A program made the translations under genes and the position numbers. The notes beneath the pieces are model-generated. The model ran no database searches. It had not been told where the DNA came from and saw only the letters and a program-made list of their open reading frames with translations. This document shows, one piece after another, positions 34,611-46,034 of a DNA stretch of 64,000 bases (the first letter of the stretch is position 1; every line of letters begins with the position of its first letter). Source of the stretch: Microvirga calopogonii (GTDB taxonomy: Bacteria > Pseudomonadota > Alphaproteobacteria > Rhizobiales > Beijerinckiaceae); NCBI RefSeq assembly GCF_003347665.1, contig NZ_QDGA01000017.1, positions 43,482 through 107,481 of the forward strand. The letters run 5' to 3'.

Positions 34611-36047
34611 TCAGGCTGCCTTGGCACGCAGATCGTCGGGCGTCACGTCGTCCGGGATCGGGCAGAGGTAGTCGCGGCCCCCATTGCGCTCCTTCAGCTC
34701 CACCTTGGCGCGGGCGATGAGATCGGGATTGCGCAGGCAATCGGCGGCGGTCGCCGCCATGGCCTTGGCGGCCAGCACCATGCCCTTGTGCGCGGCGGGC
34801 AGGTTGCCCTGAGTCACGAGCTGCCACGTGTGGAACGGGGTGCCGATCGCAAAGCAGGCCGTGTGACATTGCACTGTCGGCACGATCCAGCTCACGTCGC
34901 CCACGTCCGTGGTGCCCATCATTACCGCCTCGCGGACGGGCATGGCGAGCACGCCGTCGTGCAGAACCTTGGTCTTGAGGGAGAGATCGTGCGGCTTGAC
35001 GCTCGCCAGAATCTCCTCGTCCGTCAGGGCGGCCTTCTGCAGCTTCTGAGCGAAGGCGAAATCATCCGCGTCGAAATCGGGCGGGCCGAGGCGGCGCATG
35101 TTCTCGTACATGGCTTCCTGCAGCGCCTTGTTGGGCAGCACGTTGGAGGTGGCATCCGTGATCTGCACCGTGACGGTGGTCTCCGTCATCAGGGCCGCGC
35201 CTTCGGCAATCTTCTTCACCCGCTCGAACAGGCGCTCCGTATCGGGCAGATGGGGCGAGCGCACCAGATAGAGCGATTCCGCGAAGGCCTGAACCACGTT
35301 CGGCGCATTGCCGCCCGTGTTGGTGGTGGCGTAATGCACGCGCGCATCCGAAGGCATGTGCTCGCGCATGTAGTTCACGCCCACATTCATCAGTTCGACC
35401 GCGTCGAGCGCGGAGCGGCCCACATGCGGCGCCGCCGCCGCATGGGCCGCCCGGCCCCTGAAGCGGAAGTAGGCTTGGATGCAGGCGAGAGACGAGCTGG
35501 TCTGGACCTCGTTCACCACGCTCGGATGCCAGCAGAAGGCGGCATCGAGATCGTGGAACAGGCCGGCGCGGGCCATGAAGGTCTTGCCCGAGCCGCTCTC
35601 CTCCGCCGGGCAGCCGTAATAGCGCACGGTTCCGGCAATCCCCTCGGCCTCGAGCGCGTCCTTGAGGGCGACGGCCGCCAGCGCGGAACCCGCTCCCAGC
35701 AGATTGTGGCCGCAGCCGTGCCCCGGCGTCCCCGTCACGGTCGGACGGTGCTCGGTGAGGCCGGATTCCTGCGCCAGATCGGGCAGGGCATCGAACTCGC
35801 CGAGGATGCCGACAACGGGGCCGCCCTTGCCGAACTCCGCGATAAAGGCTGTCGCCATGCCGCCGACGTTCTTCGTGATGCGAAATCCCTCGCGCTCCAG
35901 CACGGCGATCTGCTCCCGGACGGCGCGATGCTCCTCGAAGGCCAGCTCCGGCGTGGCCCAGATGCGGTCGCTCAAATCGCAATAATCTTGTGCCTTGGCA
36001 TCCACATGGAGGGCGATGGCCTCAAGGCTCAATCGGTCGTTATGCAT
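34611..36047 (-). CDS. M20 family amidohydrolase (AbgB-like)
   Basis: A 478-residue M20/peptidase D-type hydrolase close to the AbgB (p-aminobenzoyl-glutamate utilisation) branch. Metal ligands are visible in the GTPGHGCGHNLLG motif and in PAEESGSGKTFM. A dimerisation or lid domain occupies about residues 190-310, containing RFRGRAAHAAAAPH. The C-terminal half ends in a conserved Cys/His-bearing WIVPTVQCHTACFAIGTPFHTWQ. It cleaves an amide bond in an N-acyl amino acid or peptide-like substrate in the cytoplasm. ATG at 36047; its ribosome site is weak. Confidence 0.85.
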   Translation of the reverse strand: MHNDRLSLEAIALHVDAKAQDYCDLSDRIWATPELAFEEHRAVREQIAVLEREGFRITKNVGGMATAFIAEFGKGGPVVGILGEFDALPDLAQESGLTEHRPTVTGTPGHGCGHNLLGAGSALAAVALKDALEAEGIAGTVRYYGCPAEESGSGKTFMARAGLFHDLDAAFCWHPSVVNEVQTSSSLACIQAYFRFRGRAAHAAAAPHVGRSALDAVELMNVGVNYMREHMPSDARVHYATTNTGGNAPNVVQAFAESLYLVRSPHLPDTERLFERVKKIAEGAALMTETTVTVQITDATSNVLPNKALQEAMYENMRRLGPPDFDADDFAFAQKLQKAALTDEEILASVKPHDLSLKTKVLHDGVLAMPVREAVMMGTTDVGDVSWIVPTVQCHTACFAIGTPFHTWQLVTQGNLPAAHKGMVLAAKAMAATAADCLRNPDLIARAKVELKERNGGRDYLCPIPDDVTPDDLRAKAA

Positions 36048-36351
36048 AATGTTATCTTATCTCAAAAATGGGACCGGCGCGAACCCTATCAGGTTCGTGC
36101 CGATAGGGAAGGGAGGGGACGTTCATCTTTAGCGGGGCAGGCGAGGCGGAATGGCATCGCTCTTCTCTCGCGATCATCCTGCTTATCTGACCACCTTTCA
36201 CGTCATCACCGGCCTTGTGCCGGTGATCCCGATTGCTAAAAGCGCCGCGCCTCACCGGATCGGGATGGCCGGGACAAGCCCGGCCATGACGGTGGAGGTC
36301 GTCTCATGCCGGGAGCGAAACTTCATCGGCCGATGCGATGCGAACGATCCT
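36048..36351. other. 304-base intergenic region
   Basis: It separates the M20 gene from the ABC transporter. It contains a type B repeat (36199-36294) and an inverted-repeat-like GGTTCGTGCCGATAGGG stretch (about 36090-36106). No gene is supported. Confidence 0.6.
36199..36294 (+). repeat. type B interspersed repeat, copy 3
   Basis: It runs from CACGTCATCACCGGCCTTGT to AGCCCGGCCATGACGGTG. It aligns with copy 2 along almost the full length, differing chiefly in the central 30 bases. Confidence 0.85.
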
Positions 36352-38205
<1,854 letters not shown>

Positions 38206-38361
38206 CGGTGCATCTCGGCGGCTTTGGCCCGAATCAACGGGACCAACGGGGCGCAATGATGCAATGATCTTTGTCCGCGGGGTGACGAATGACTGACAAA
38301 TTAATTGATGAGTGACATCACAAGGCGTCTGTCACTTCGAAAAAAAAGCGCGATCGGGCCC

Positions 38362-39906
38362 TTACCCCATCGCAAACAGGTCCCGCGTCTCCGGTGCCTG
38401 CGGCTCCTCGAAGGCGTTCGGGTCGCCAGGGCCGGTTTCCCAGCCGAGATCGGGGAGCGCGATGATGCGCAGGCCGCGCGGGTCGTTACGGGTCACGACG
38501 ATGTTGCGGCTTTCCATATAGGCGATGAGGCGCCGGGCACGGCCGGGCGAGCGGCTGCCGCAGGCGCGGGCGATCTCGCCGTCGGGCGGGCAGGGTGTGC
38601 CTTCCATGGCCGCGCGGGCGATGAGCAGGAACACGCCCTGGATGTCCTCCGCCAGATCGGCCGCGAAGGCGACCGCTCTGTCCCATTCGGAGCCTTCGGC
38701 GGTCGCGGTGTCGACGCCCGCGCGGGCGACAGCCAGACGGCGGCGGAAGGCGTTGAGATTGAGCGGCTCGCCGGAGACGCGGCGGATACGGCAGCGGACG
38801 AGGAAGTCCTGATACAGAACGGCCACCGAGCGGAAGGCGGCTTCCGGATCGTCCAGGATCTCGCGCAGGATCACATCGAGGGCGGCGTCGCGCTCGGCCT
38901 TGGACTGGTCGGTTTCCTCCGCCTGAGGCTCCGGCGCGGCGGCGGGTCTCGTGCGGGCGAGCTGGGCCAGGAGATCGTTCGTGGAAGGCGCCGGCGGTGG
39001 TGGGGGCGCGCGGCGGGGCATGACCGGGCGGGCGGCAATCTCGTCCTCGCCGGCCTTGAAGATGAGGTCGCGGGCCTCTTCCTTCGGCTGCTCCGGCAGG
39101 GGCATGAGCTTGAAGGTGCCGCTGCGGGTCGAGGTCTCGACCGCGCCGATGCGGATCGGCAGCGGGCGGCGCGACAGGGCGGGGCCAAGAGCGACGAAAT
39201 GGCCGCGTTCGAGGTCCCGGAACATCTCGGCCTGGCGGCGCTCCATGCCCAGGAGATCGGCCGCGCGGGCCATGTCGATGTCGAGGAAGGTGCGGCCCAT
39301 GAGGAAGTTGGAGGCCTCCGCCGCCACGTTCTTGGCGAGCTTCGCGAGGCGCTGGGTGGCGATGATGCCGGCCAATCCGCGCTTTCGGCCACGGCACATG
39401 AGGTTGGTCATGGCGCCGAGGGACACTTTTCGCGCCTCGTCCGAGACATCGCCTGCGGCGGCGGGGGCGAAGAGCTGCGCCTCGTCCACCACCACGAGCA
39501 TGGGATACCAGTAATCGCGCTCCGCATCGAAGAGGCCGCCCAGGAAGGCGGCCGCGCAGCGCATCTGCGCTTCGGCGTCGAGGCCTTCCAGGCTCAGGAC
39601 CACGGAGACCCGGTGCTGGCGCACGCGGGCGGCGATGCGCTGAAGGTCGCCTTCGCTGCGGGACGCATCCACGACCACATGACCGAACTTGTCGGCCAGG
39701 GTGACGAAATCGCCTTCAGGGTCGATGATGGCCTGCTGGACGAGGTTGGCGCTCTGCTCGAGAAGGCGGCGCAGGAGATGCGACTTGCCGGAACCGGAAT
39801 TGCCCTGGACGAGCAGACGCGTCGCCAGAAGCTCTTCCAGGTCGAGCAACGCCGATTGTCCCCCCGGGGCGGAGGACGCCAATCCCATGTCGATGCCGAC
39901 CTTCAT
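38362..39906 (-). CDS. HerA-like P-loop ATPase (DUF87 family)
   Basis: A 514-residue ATPase of the HerA/FtsK superfamily. The Walker A motif QGNSGSGKSH (about 34-43) and the Walker B LVVVDEAQLF (about 157-166) are clear, followed by a GRKRGLAGIIATQRLAKL sensor segment. A Pro/Ala-rich stretch (about 290-330) links to a C-terminal helical region with a winged-helix-like pattern (about 440-490). HerA proteins drive DNA end processing with a NurA nuclease, but no nuclease gene is adjacent. A DNA or chromosome-handling role is inferred. ATG at 39906. Confidence 0.85.
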   Translation of the reverse strand: MKVGIDMGLASSAPGGQSALLDLEELLATRLLVQGNSGSGKSHLLRRLLEQSANLVQQAIIDPEGDFVTLADKFGHVVVDASRSEGDLQRIAARVRQHRVSVVLSLEGLDAEAQMRCAAAFLGGLFDAERDYWYPMLVVVDEAQLFAPAAAGDVSDEARKVSLGAMTNLMCRGRKRGLAGIIATQRLAKLAKNVAAEASNFLMGRTFLDIDMARAADLLGMERRQAEMFRDLERGHFVALGPALSRRPLPIRIGAVETSTRSGTFKLMPLPEQPKEEARDLIFKAGEDEIAARPVMPRRAPPPPPAPSTNDLLAQLARTRPAAAPEPQAEETDQSKAERDAALDVILREILDDPEAAFRSVAVLYQDFLVRCRIRRVSGEPLNLNAFRRRLAVARAGVDTATAEGSEWDRAVAFAADLAEDIQGVFLLIARAAMEGTPCPPDGEIARACGSRSPGRARRLIAYMESRNIVVTRNDPRGLRIIALPDLGWETGPGDPNAFEEPQAPETRDLFAMG

Positions 39907-40108
39907 CAGCCTCCCTCTTGCGATACTCCGAAACGATCGGGCACGGTCCTAACACGGCAAGGCTTAAGGAAGTGCCGGGGAACGTGCAGTCCTCCACAGG
40001 CGAAATGGACTTTCCCCAGCCATGACGCCGCAGGTTCAGCGAAACCGGGGCGCGTCAGGGCCATTAACTTTCAGGAGACCCGCCGACCGTCGATGAAGGA
40101 GAGGATCG

Positions 40109-40357
40109 ATGCCCGTCGAGCCTTCCGTCCGGCCTGCCTTCCATGTCCTCCCGGCCATATCGGGCGAGGGAGGAGCGCCGAGGATCCTCAAGGTTGCGGC
40201 TGGGCGCTCAGCCATCGAGCAGGACCCCAATGCGCCCATGCTCCCGCCGGCCGGAGCGTCGCGGGCCGATGCGGTCTTTACGACTGTGGGCACGATCCTT
40301 CTGCTGATTCTCGCCGGTTCGCTCCTCTGGACGCTTCTTCGCCAGAATCGGCGATGA
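40109..40357 (+). CDS. small tail-anchored membrane protein of unknown function
   Basis: An 82-residue protein with a soluble Pro/Ala-rich first part and one C-terminal membrane span (about 57-75, FTTVGTILLLILAGSLLWTLL), ending in basic residues. It has an unusually strong ribosome site (AAGGAGAGGA, 4 bases before the ATG), which argues for real expression. No family is recognised. It is convergent with the drug exporter gene (11 bases apart) and divergent from the HerA-like ATPase. Confidence 0.65.
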   Translation: MPVEPSVRPAFHVLPAISGEGGAPRILKVAAGRSAIEQDPNAPMLPPAGASRADAVFTTVGTILLLILAGSLLWTLLRQNRR

Positions 40358-40367
40358 GAGAAGACGC

Positions 40368-41879
40368 TCAGTCGGCGACCGCCGCCTCGGCGGCCTTGAC
40401 CGCGCTGCCGCGCAGGGGGCGCTCCTCGAGGGCGAGCAGAAACGCGAGCGAGAGCCCGAACCCGACGACGGCGGCCATGAACACGTAGCTGAACACATCG
40501 CCCAGGTCGACGCCGCTCTGGGCCGCAACCGCGCCCAGGGACTCGAAGCTCGTGGCTCCGCCCAGGCCCGAGGCGCCGAGCACGATGGCGCCGAAGATCG
40601 CCACGATGAAGGCGCCGCCGAGCGAGCGGAAGAAATTGGCCGTGCCCGTCGCGGTCCCCATCTGATGGGGCGCGACCGCGTTCTGGGTCGTCACCATGGT
40701 GACGGGCAGGACGGTGCCCAGGCCGACGCTGATCACGGCCAGGATGATCTCCACGGTCACGATGGACAGGGACTGGCCATAGATTGCAAGCACGCCCGTC
40801 GTCGCCATGGCCACGATGAGGCCAACCGTCGGAAGCCGCTTGTAGTGCTTCACCTTCGCCATGCTGCGGCCCGACATCGTCGCGCCGACCACGGTTCCGG
40901 CCATGAGCGGGATGAGAGCAAGACCGGACAGGCTCGCGGAGAGGCCGCGCACGGCTTCGAAATAGACAGGCAGGTAGATGGTGAGGCCGATATAGGTGCC
41001 CATGCCGAAACAGGCGGCGAGCACGGCCATGCGCACCACGGAGTTGTGAAGCACTCCGGGCGGGATCAACGGTTCCGGCGCCAGGCGCATGCGAACCGCG
41101 AACAACACCCAGAGCGCCGCGGAGGCGGCGAAGAGCCCGAGGATCGGCAGGGAGGCCCAGGGGTAGCGCAGCCCGCCCCAGCTCAGGGCCAGGAGCAGCG
41201 CGACGGTCGCGGCCACGAGGAGAAGCGCGCCGAGCACGTCGAGTCGATGCGGGCGCTCGAAGCGGGGAAGCTTCTTCAGGGAATGGAACGCGATGGTCAG
41301 CGCCAGGAGACCGAGCGGCAGATTGATCCAGAAAATCACCGACCAGTGCAGATGCTGGGCGAAGAAGCCGCCCAGGACCGGCCCGAGCAGGCTCGACGTC
41401 ATGAACACGCTGGCGAAATAGACCTGATAGCGTCCCCGTTCGCGCGGCGCGACGATGTCGGCGATGATGGTCTGAGCCAGCGCGATCAATCCGCCGCCGC
41501 CGATGCCCTGCAGGCCGCGCGCCAGGATGAGGACGATCATGTTGGGCGCGAGCGCGCACGCGATGGAGCCGATGATGAAGATCACGATGCCGATCAGCAT
41601 GGTGACGCGCCGGCCATAGGAATCGCTGAACTTGCCGTAGAGCGGGGTCACGGCCGTGGAGGTCAGCAGATACACCGTCACGATCCAGGGCAGGTGCTCC
41701 AGGTCGCCGAGCTCGCGCCCGATGGTCGGGAGGGCCGTCGCGATGATGGTCTGGTCGAGAGCCGCCAGGAACATCGACAGCATGACGCCGAGAATGATCG
41801 TGCGGATTTCGGCATGGCTCAGGGTGGGTGCCGGGTTGTCCCGCACGCTCTCGTTCGGTGGTTGATCCATTGTGTCCAT
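40368..41879 (-). CDS. MFS multidrug exporter (DHA2, EmrB/QacA type)
   Basis: A 503-residue proton-driven drug exporter with about 14 hydrophobic spans. Motif A-type GKFSDSYGRR, the ALDQTIIATALPTI first-span pattern and the LQGIGGGGL motif C-like segment are typical of the DHA2 family. Substrates are probably lipophilic drugs or dyes. Two ATGs (41879 and 41870) are possible starts; the first is chosen. The frame stays open to 42944 only by chance overlap with the next gene. No membrane-fusion partner is adjacent. Confidence 0.88.
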   Translation of the reverse strand: MDTMDQPPNESVRDNPAPTLSHAEIRTIILGVMLSMFLAALDQTIIATALPTIGRELGDLEHLPWIVTVYLLTSTAVTPLYGKFSDSYGRRVTMLIGIVIFIIGSIACALAPNMIVLILARGLQGIGGGGLIALAQTIIADIVAPRERGRYQVYFASVFMTSSLLGPVLGGFFAQHLHWSVIFWINLPLGLLALTIAFHSLKKLPRFERPHRLDVLGALLLVAATVALLLALSWGGLRYPWASLPILGLFAASAALWVLFAVRMRLAPEPLIPPGVLHNSVVRMAVLAACFGMGTYIGLTIYLPVYFEAVRGLSASLSGLALIPLMAGTVVGATMSGRSMAKVKHYKRLPTVGLIVAMATTGVLAIYGQSLSIVTVEIILAVISVGLGTVLPVTMVTTQNAVAPHQMGTATGTANFFRSLGGAFIVAIFGAIVLGASGLGGATSFESLGAVAAQSGVDLGDVFSYVFMAAVVGFGLSLAFLLALEERPLRGSAVKAAEAAVAD

Positions 41880-42134
41880 CGCGTTCCGGGAACACCCATC
41901 TAGAGGAGAATAGAGAATTCTGTCCGGACTTCTGCTGCAAGTCAGATATGCCCTGAGATCACGTTCGTTCCATAGTCGGGATTGATCGCCGGATTCGCGG
42001 AGGAGTTCCGTCAGCCTGCGTGCCATCCGTCCGGGAAAAACACCGCCGGGCCTTGAGACTGAACCTCGCGGCTCCATCATCGTTCTTCCTGAAAGCCTTT
42101 CCATCGTCTTCGGCCGGAGCGGGGGCCGATCATC

Positions 42135-43178
42135 ATGACGCCACAGACGATTCTGATGCTCGCCCTTGCTCTGGGCAGCCTGCTGCCGGGTGATGTCCGC
42201 GAGGCGAGCGAGGCCGCGTCGCAATCCGGCCAGGACACCCAGGCTCTCCAGGCGCGCTACGAGCCGGCCACCCGCGAGGTGACCAACTGGCGTCGTGAGG
42301 CCATGGGCGCCTTGGAGCCGAAGCCCGTCGTCGCCATGGTGGCCTTGTTCAAGGCCGAGCGGCCTTTCGTGACCCGCTGCGTGAAGCTCAACAATTACTG
42401 GTGCATCAAGAGTGCCCGCTGGAACGGCGAGCTCGCGACCGACAATGAGGGCCATGTGGGTTTCGCTTCGGCCGATCACGGGGCCGATGCCGCCGCCATC
42501 CTGCTGCGGCGCTATTATCTCGAGTTCAACCGCAAATCCGCTCTCGACATCGTCCGCCGCTGGGCCCCGGCCGAGTGCAACGTCGCCACCAGCCTCGGGG
42601 ACATCGCGTTGCTGGCAGTGAGGGGCATCGGCGGGACCGTGCGGGCGCAATATCTTGCCTCTCGCCGCAAGCAGGGCGGGGCCGTGCGCTACACGGCCAA
42701 AGCCGGTCCGGGCGGGAAACCGGGCCGCGTTTCCGTGGTGATCCCGATAGCTCCGAAGACCCCGCAATACCGGGTGCCGAGCATCGCCGAGGGCATGGGC
42801 GAGAAGCCGAAGCCGTCCCCGCCACCGGCCGCCGTTGTCCGCCGCAAACCCGCCAGGGAACTGGCGATCACCGCCTCGGCGGCTCCCAAGCCTATCCCGA
42901 AGGTTCAGGTGGCGTCCGCCTGCCCGTCCGAGGACCAGCGCCACCGCAACTACGCGAGCCGCATGGTCGAAGGTTTAGGTCTTGGTCCCAATGACGACCT
43001 CAAACTCTTCGCCCAGGACGGAGCGCCCCAACCGAACCTGACCCACGTGATGCTCGCCATGTCGGCCTTCGAGCTGGGGACCTTGCGCGCGAGCCCCGAT
43101 CTGGTCGAGGAGGCCGTTCAGCGTGCCATCAAACGCATCGAGGCTAGCGCGCGGACGGGCCAGACGCGGGAGCAATAG
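42135..43178 (+). CDS. exported protein with a P5/endolysin-like core
   Basis: A 347-residue protein with a short N-terminal hydrophobic export segment (residues 5-18). Residues about 82-150 (VKLNNYWCIKSARWNG, DNEGHVGFASADHGADAAAILLRRYY, SALDIVRRWAP) recall the phage structural protein P5/endolysin core, where NNPGN, WxG, GFAxF and the LxxYY-INRWAP pattern recur. A Pro/Lys-rich linker (200-255) and a helical tail follow. Catalytic competence is unclear since the usual NPGN is altered. ATG at 42135 after GGGGGCC. A 16-base palindrome (AGGGCGGC/GCCGCCCT) overlaps the stop. Family assignment is tentative. Confidence 0.6.
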   Translation: MTPQTILMLALALGSLLPGDVREASEAASQSGQDTQALQARYEPATREVTNWRREAMGALEPKPVVAMVALFKAERPFVTRCVKLNNYWCIKSARWNGELATDNEGHVGFASADHGADAAAILLRRYYLEFNRKSALDIVRRWAPAECNVATSLGDIALLAVRGIGGTVRAQYLASRRKQGGAVRYTAKAGPGGKPGRVSVVIPIAPKTPQYRVPSIAEGMGEKPKPSPPPAAVVRRKPARELAITASAAPKPIPKVQVASACPSEDQRHRNYASRMVEGLGLGPNDDLKLFAQDGAPQPNLTHVMLAMSAFELGTLRASPDLVEEAVQRAIKRIEASARTGQTREQ

Positions 43179-43192
43179 GGCGGCGCCGCCCT
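43177..43192. terminator. 16-base perfect palindrome at a gene end
   Basis: AGGGCGGCGCCGCCCT overlaps the TAG of the P5-like gene. It could form a hairpin but has no T-tract, so any terminator role is uncertain. Confidence 0.3.
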
Positions 43193-43303
43193 GACGGACG
43201 ACTCCAAAGCTTCGCCGCCCGGGATTGTCAACGTTATTCTATGACACAAAATTGCTACTCGCCAACTGATACGTTACAAAGTTTAACTATAAATTTGGGG
43301 GCA

Positions 43304-46009
43304 ATGATGGCGACGTATGATCCGGCGACGAAGACATATACTCTAGAGACCGAGACGGACTACGTCCTCGCGGTAAGCGATGGCAATGCCAATGTGGTCG
43401 GGAACGATCAGAACAACACGATCACAGGCAATACCGGCAACAACATCCTCGACGGCGGACAGGGAGCCGATACCCTGCGAGGCGGCATGGGTGACGACAC
43501 CTATATCCTGTCCGCCGGCAACGATGTCATCGAGGAGGAGACCGCTGATAGCGGAACGGACACGATCGAAAGTCAGTCTTCTGTCGATTTGACGCTCACG
43601 GGGCAATCGGCTCTCGCCTTCATCGAGAATGTCGTTCTGACCGGCACTATCGATATCGACGCGATCGGCAACGATCTCGACAATTACCTACTCGGCAACG
43701 ATGGGGTGAATAGCCTGTCCGGCGGGCGCGGAGACGATGTGCTCGACGGCGGCTTAGGCGAGGATACGCTTGTCGGCGGACTCGGGAATGACACCTATTA
43801 TGTCGATAGTAATCAAGAGCTGCTGATCGAAGTCTCTGGCGAGGATTCTGGACACGATATCGTCTATGCCTCTGTTTCGTTCGATTTCAATGCCACGGGC
43901 CGTGCAAACATTGAGGACCTGATCCTGACGGGCACTGCCAATCTCACCGGGAGCGGTAATGCACTCGACAATAGAATTGTCGGAAATGCAGGGAAGAACT
44001 GGCTGTGGGGCCTTGATGGCGACGATAGCCTCGAAGGTGGAGACGGAGCCGACACCCTCGACGGCGGGAACAATGACGACACGCTCGACGGCGGCGCGGG
44101 GAACGATGTCCTTGCGGGAGGTGCTGGCAATGATACCTACTATGTCGATTCAGCCGGAGATAACGTCAGCGAACAGCCGGATTCCGGCAATGACACGGTG
44201 ATTGTCGGCTACGAAGCAGGTACGCTTTACCTCAACCCAAACATTGAAAATGCTGTCCTGACGGTTGCCGGTACTGTGATCGGCACCACAGTCGCGAATA
44301 GCCTTACCGGAAGCGCCGGCCAAGACTTCCTGTTTGGTTATGCAGGGAACGATACACTCAATGGCGGAGATGGAAACGATATTCTCGACGGCGGGGCCAA
44401 TAATGACACTCTCGTCGGCGGCGCTGGAACTGACACCATGCAGGGAGGCGATGGGGACGATGTCTACTACGTCGATACCCTCGACCGTATTTCCGAGCTT
44501 GATGGAGGGGGGAACGACAAGGCTTACACCTTGACAGGCTTCAACCTTACGACGCAGGGCGCACGTTATGTTGAGGAACTCTATCTGATCGGCACAGCCA
44601 ATATCGACGGCACAGGCAGTGACCTTGCTGAAAAACTCTTCGGCAACGACGGCAACAACACGCTCGATGGTCTCGCAGGTAACGACACCCTCGAAGGCGG
44701 CAAGGGTGCCGACGTGCTCAAGGGCGGTGCGGGAGCGGACAGCCTCGTCGGCGGCTTAGGCGATGATACCTATGTCATCGATGCCGATGACCATACCTTG
44801 AATGGCATCGAGGCCGAAGGCGAAGGCCGCGACACCGTGCAGGTGGATTTCGACGCCTACAAACTTTTCGTCAATTTCGAAGATCTCACCCTCACGGGCT
44901 CTGCGAACATCTCCGGCACCGGCAATGCCGTGGCGAATTTCATCCGTGGCAATACCGGCAACAACACACTCATCGGCCTCGAAGGGGACGACTCGCTCAT
45001 GGGCGGTGCGGGCGCCGACCGGATGGAAGGCGGTGCGGGCAGCGATCTCTACTGGGTCGACAACGCGGGCGACGTGGTCGTCGATTCCGGCGCGGGCTTC
45101 GACCGGGTGCTCGCCTCGGTCAGCTACACGCTCGCCGCCAACATTGAATACCTCGCCTTCGAGGGTTCCGGAAACTTCGTCGGGACCGGTAATGACCTCG
45201 ACAACACCATGTATGGCAATACCGGCGCCAACACGCTCGACGGCGGCGCCGGGCGCGACCAGCTCGATGGCGGCGAGGGCAACGACAAGCTCATCGGCGG
45301 GGCAGGCGACGACACGATCACCGATTGGAAGGGCGACGACGTGCTCGATGGCGGTGCCGGCAAGGACGACCTGCGCGGCGGCGTCGGCAATGACAGCTAT
45401 CTCGTCGACGGGCTCGACATGGTGACGGAACTCGCGGGCGAGGGCACGGACACGGTGACGGCCTCCGCGAGCTTCACGCTCGGATCGCTGGCAGAGGTCG
45501 AAATCCTGCTCGCGCAAGCCGGCAAGGCGGCGATCAATCCCACGGGCAACGACATCGCTAATGCGGTCACCGGCAACGACGGCGCCAACCAGCTCAACGG
45601 CCAGGGCGGCAACGACGCCCTGAACGGCGGCCTCGGCGGCGACACGATTGCTGGCGGCCTCGGCACGGATGTCCTGACAGGTGGAGCAGGCAAGGACCGT
45701 TTCGTGTTCGATACCTTGCCTGATGCCGTCCTGAACGTGGACAGCATCCTCGATTTCAAGGCGGCGGACGATACGATTGCGCTGGAGAATGCCGTCTTCA
45801 CCAAGCTCGGCAAGAAGGCGGGCGCCCTCAAAGCCTCCATGTTCTATGCCGGCAAGAAGGCGCACGACAAGGACGACCGGATCATCTACGACAAGAAAAC
45901 CGGATCCCTCTTTTATGATGCCGATGGCACGGGGAAGACCAAGGCGGTCAAGTTCGCGACCGTGAAGAAGGGCGCCTTTCTCGACTATCACGACTTCCTG
46001 GTGATCTGA
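43304..46009 (+). CDS. RTX calcium-binding repeat protein, probable type I secretion substrate
   Basis: A 901-residue acidic protein almost wholly made of RTX nonapeptides (GGxGxDxUx). They are grouped in about seven modules of roughly 95-115 residues, most ending in an NDTYYVD-like strand. Between clusters are beta segments of the type VENVVLTGTxNxxGTGN. There is no N-terminal signal. The last 100 residues (RFVFDT, SILDFKAADDTI, SLFYDADGTG, FLVI end) look like the C-terminal secretion signal region of type I substrates. No enzymatic domain is visible, so it may be a surface or matrix protein. The ATG at 43304 follows GGGGG; an ATG at 43241 is the alternative. No type I exporter is adjacent. 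Confidence 0.9.
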   Translation: MMATYDPATKTYTLETETDYVLAVSDGNANVVGNDQNNTITGNTGNNILDGGQGADTLRGGMGDDTYILSAGNDVIEEETADSGTDTIESQSSVDLTLTGQSALAFIENVVLTGTIDIDAIGNDLDNYLLGNDGVNSLSGGRGDDVLDGGLGEDTLVGGLGNDTYYVDSNQELLIEVSGEDSGHDIVYASVSFDFNATGRANIEDLILTGTANLTGSGNALDNRIVGNAGKNWLWGLDGDDSLEGGDGADTLDGGNNDDTLDGGAGNDVLAGGAGNDTYYVDSAGDNVSEQPDSGNDTVIVGYEAGTLYLNPNIENAVLTVAGTVIGTTVANSLTGSAGQDFLFGYAGNDTLNGGDGNDILDGGANNDTLVGGAGTDTMQGGDGDDVYYVDTLDRISELDGGGNDKAYTLTGFNLTTQGARYVEELYLIGTANIDGTGSDLAEKLFGNDGNNTLDGLAGNDTLEGGKGADVLKGGAGADSLVGGLGDDTYVIDADDHTLNGIEAEGEGRDTVQVDFDAYKLFVNFEDLTLTGSANISGTGNAVANFIRGNTGNNTLIGLEGDDSLMGGAGADRMEGGAGSDLYWVDNAGDVVVDSGAGFDRVLASVSYTLAANIEYLAFEGSGNFVGTGNDLDNTMYGNTGANTLDGGAGRDQLDGGEGNDKLIGGAGDDTITDWKGDDVLDGGAGKDDLRGGVGNDSYLVDGLDMVTELAGEGTDTVTASASFTLGSLAEVEILLAQAGKAAINPTGNDIANAVTGNDGANQLNGQGGNDALNGGLGGDTIAGGLGTDVLTGGAGKDRFVFDTLPDAVLNVDSILDFKAADDTIALENAVFTKLGKKAGALKASMFYAGKKAHDKDDRIIYDKKTGSLFYDADGTGKTKAVKFATVKKGAFLDYHDFLVI

Positions 46010-46034
46010 TCGTTCCTTTACAGGCACGGTCCAC

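Noticed and set aside
38338..38361. A-run next to the HerA-like stop codon as a terminator
   Set aside because: On the minus strand it gives a T-run, but no convincing stem precedes it.
40368..42944. 858-codon version of the MFS exporter
   Set aside because: The N-terminal 350 codons overlap the P5-like gene in antisense and lack membrane spans; the true start is at 41879.
43304..46009. RTX repeats as a possible CRISPR or tandem DNA array
   Set aside because: The repeats are coding, in frame and variable at the DNA level; there are no spacers.
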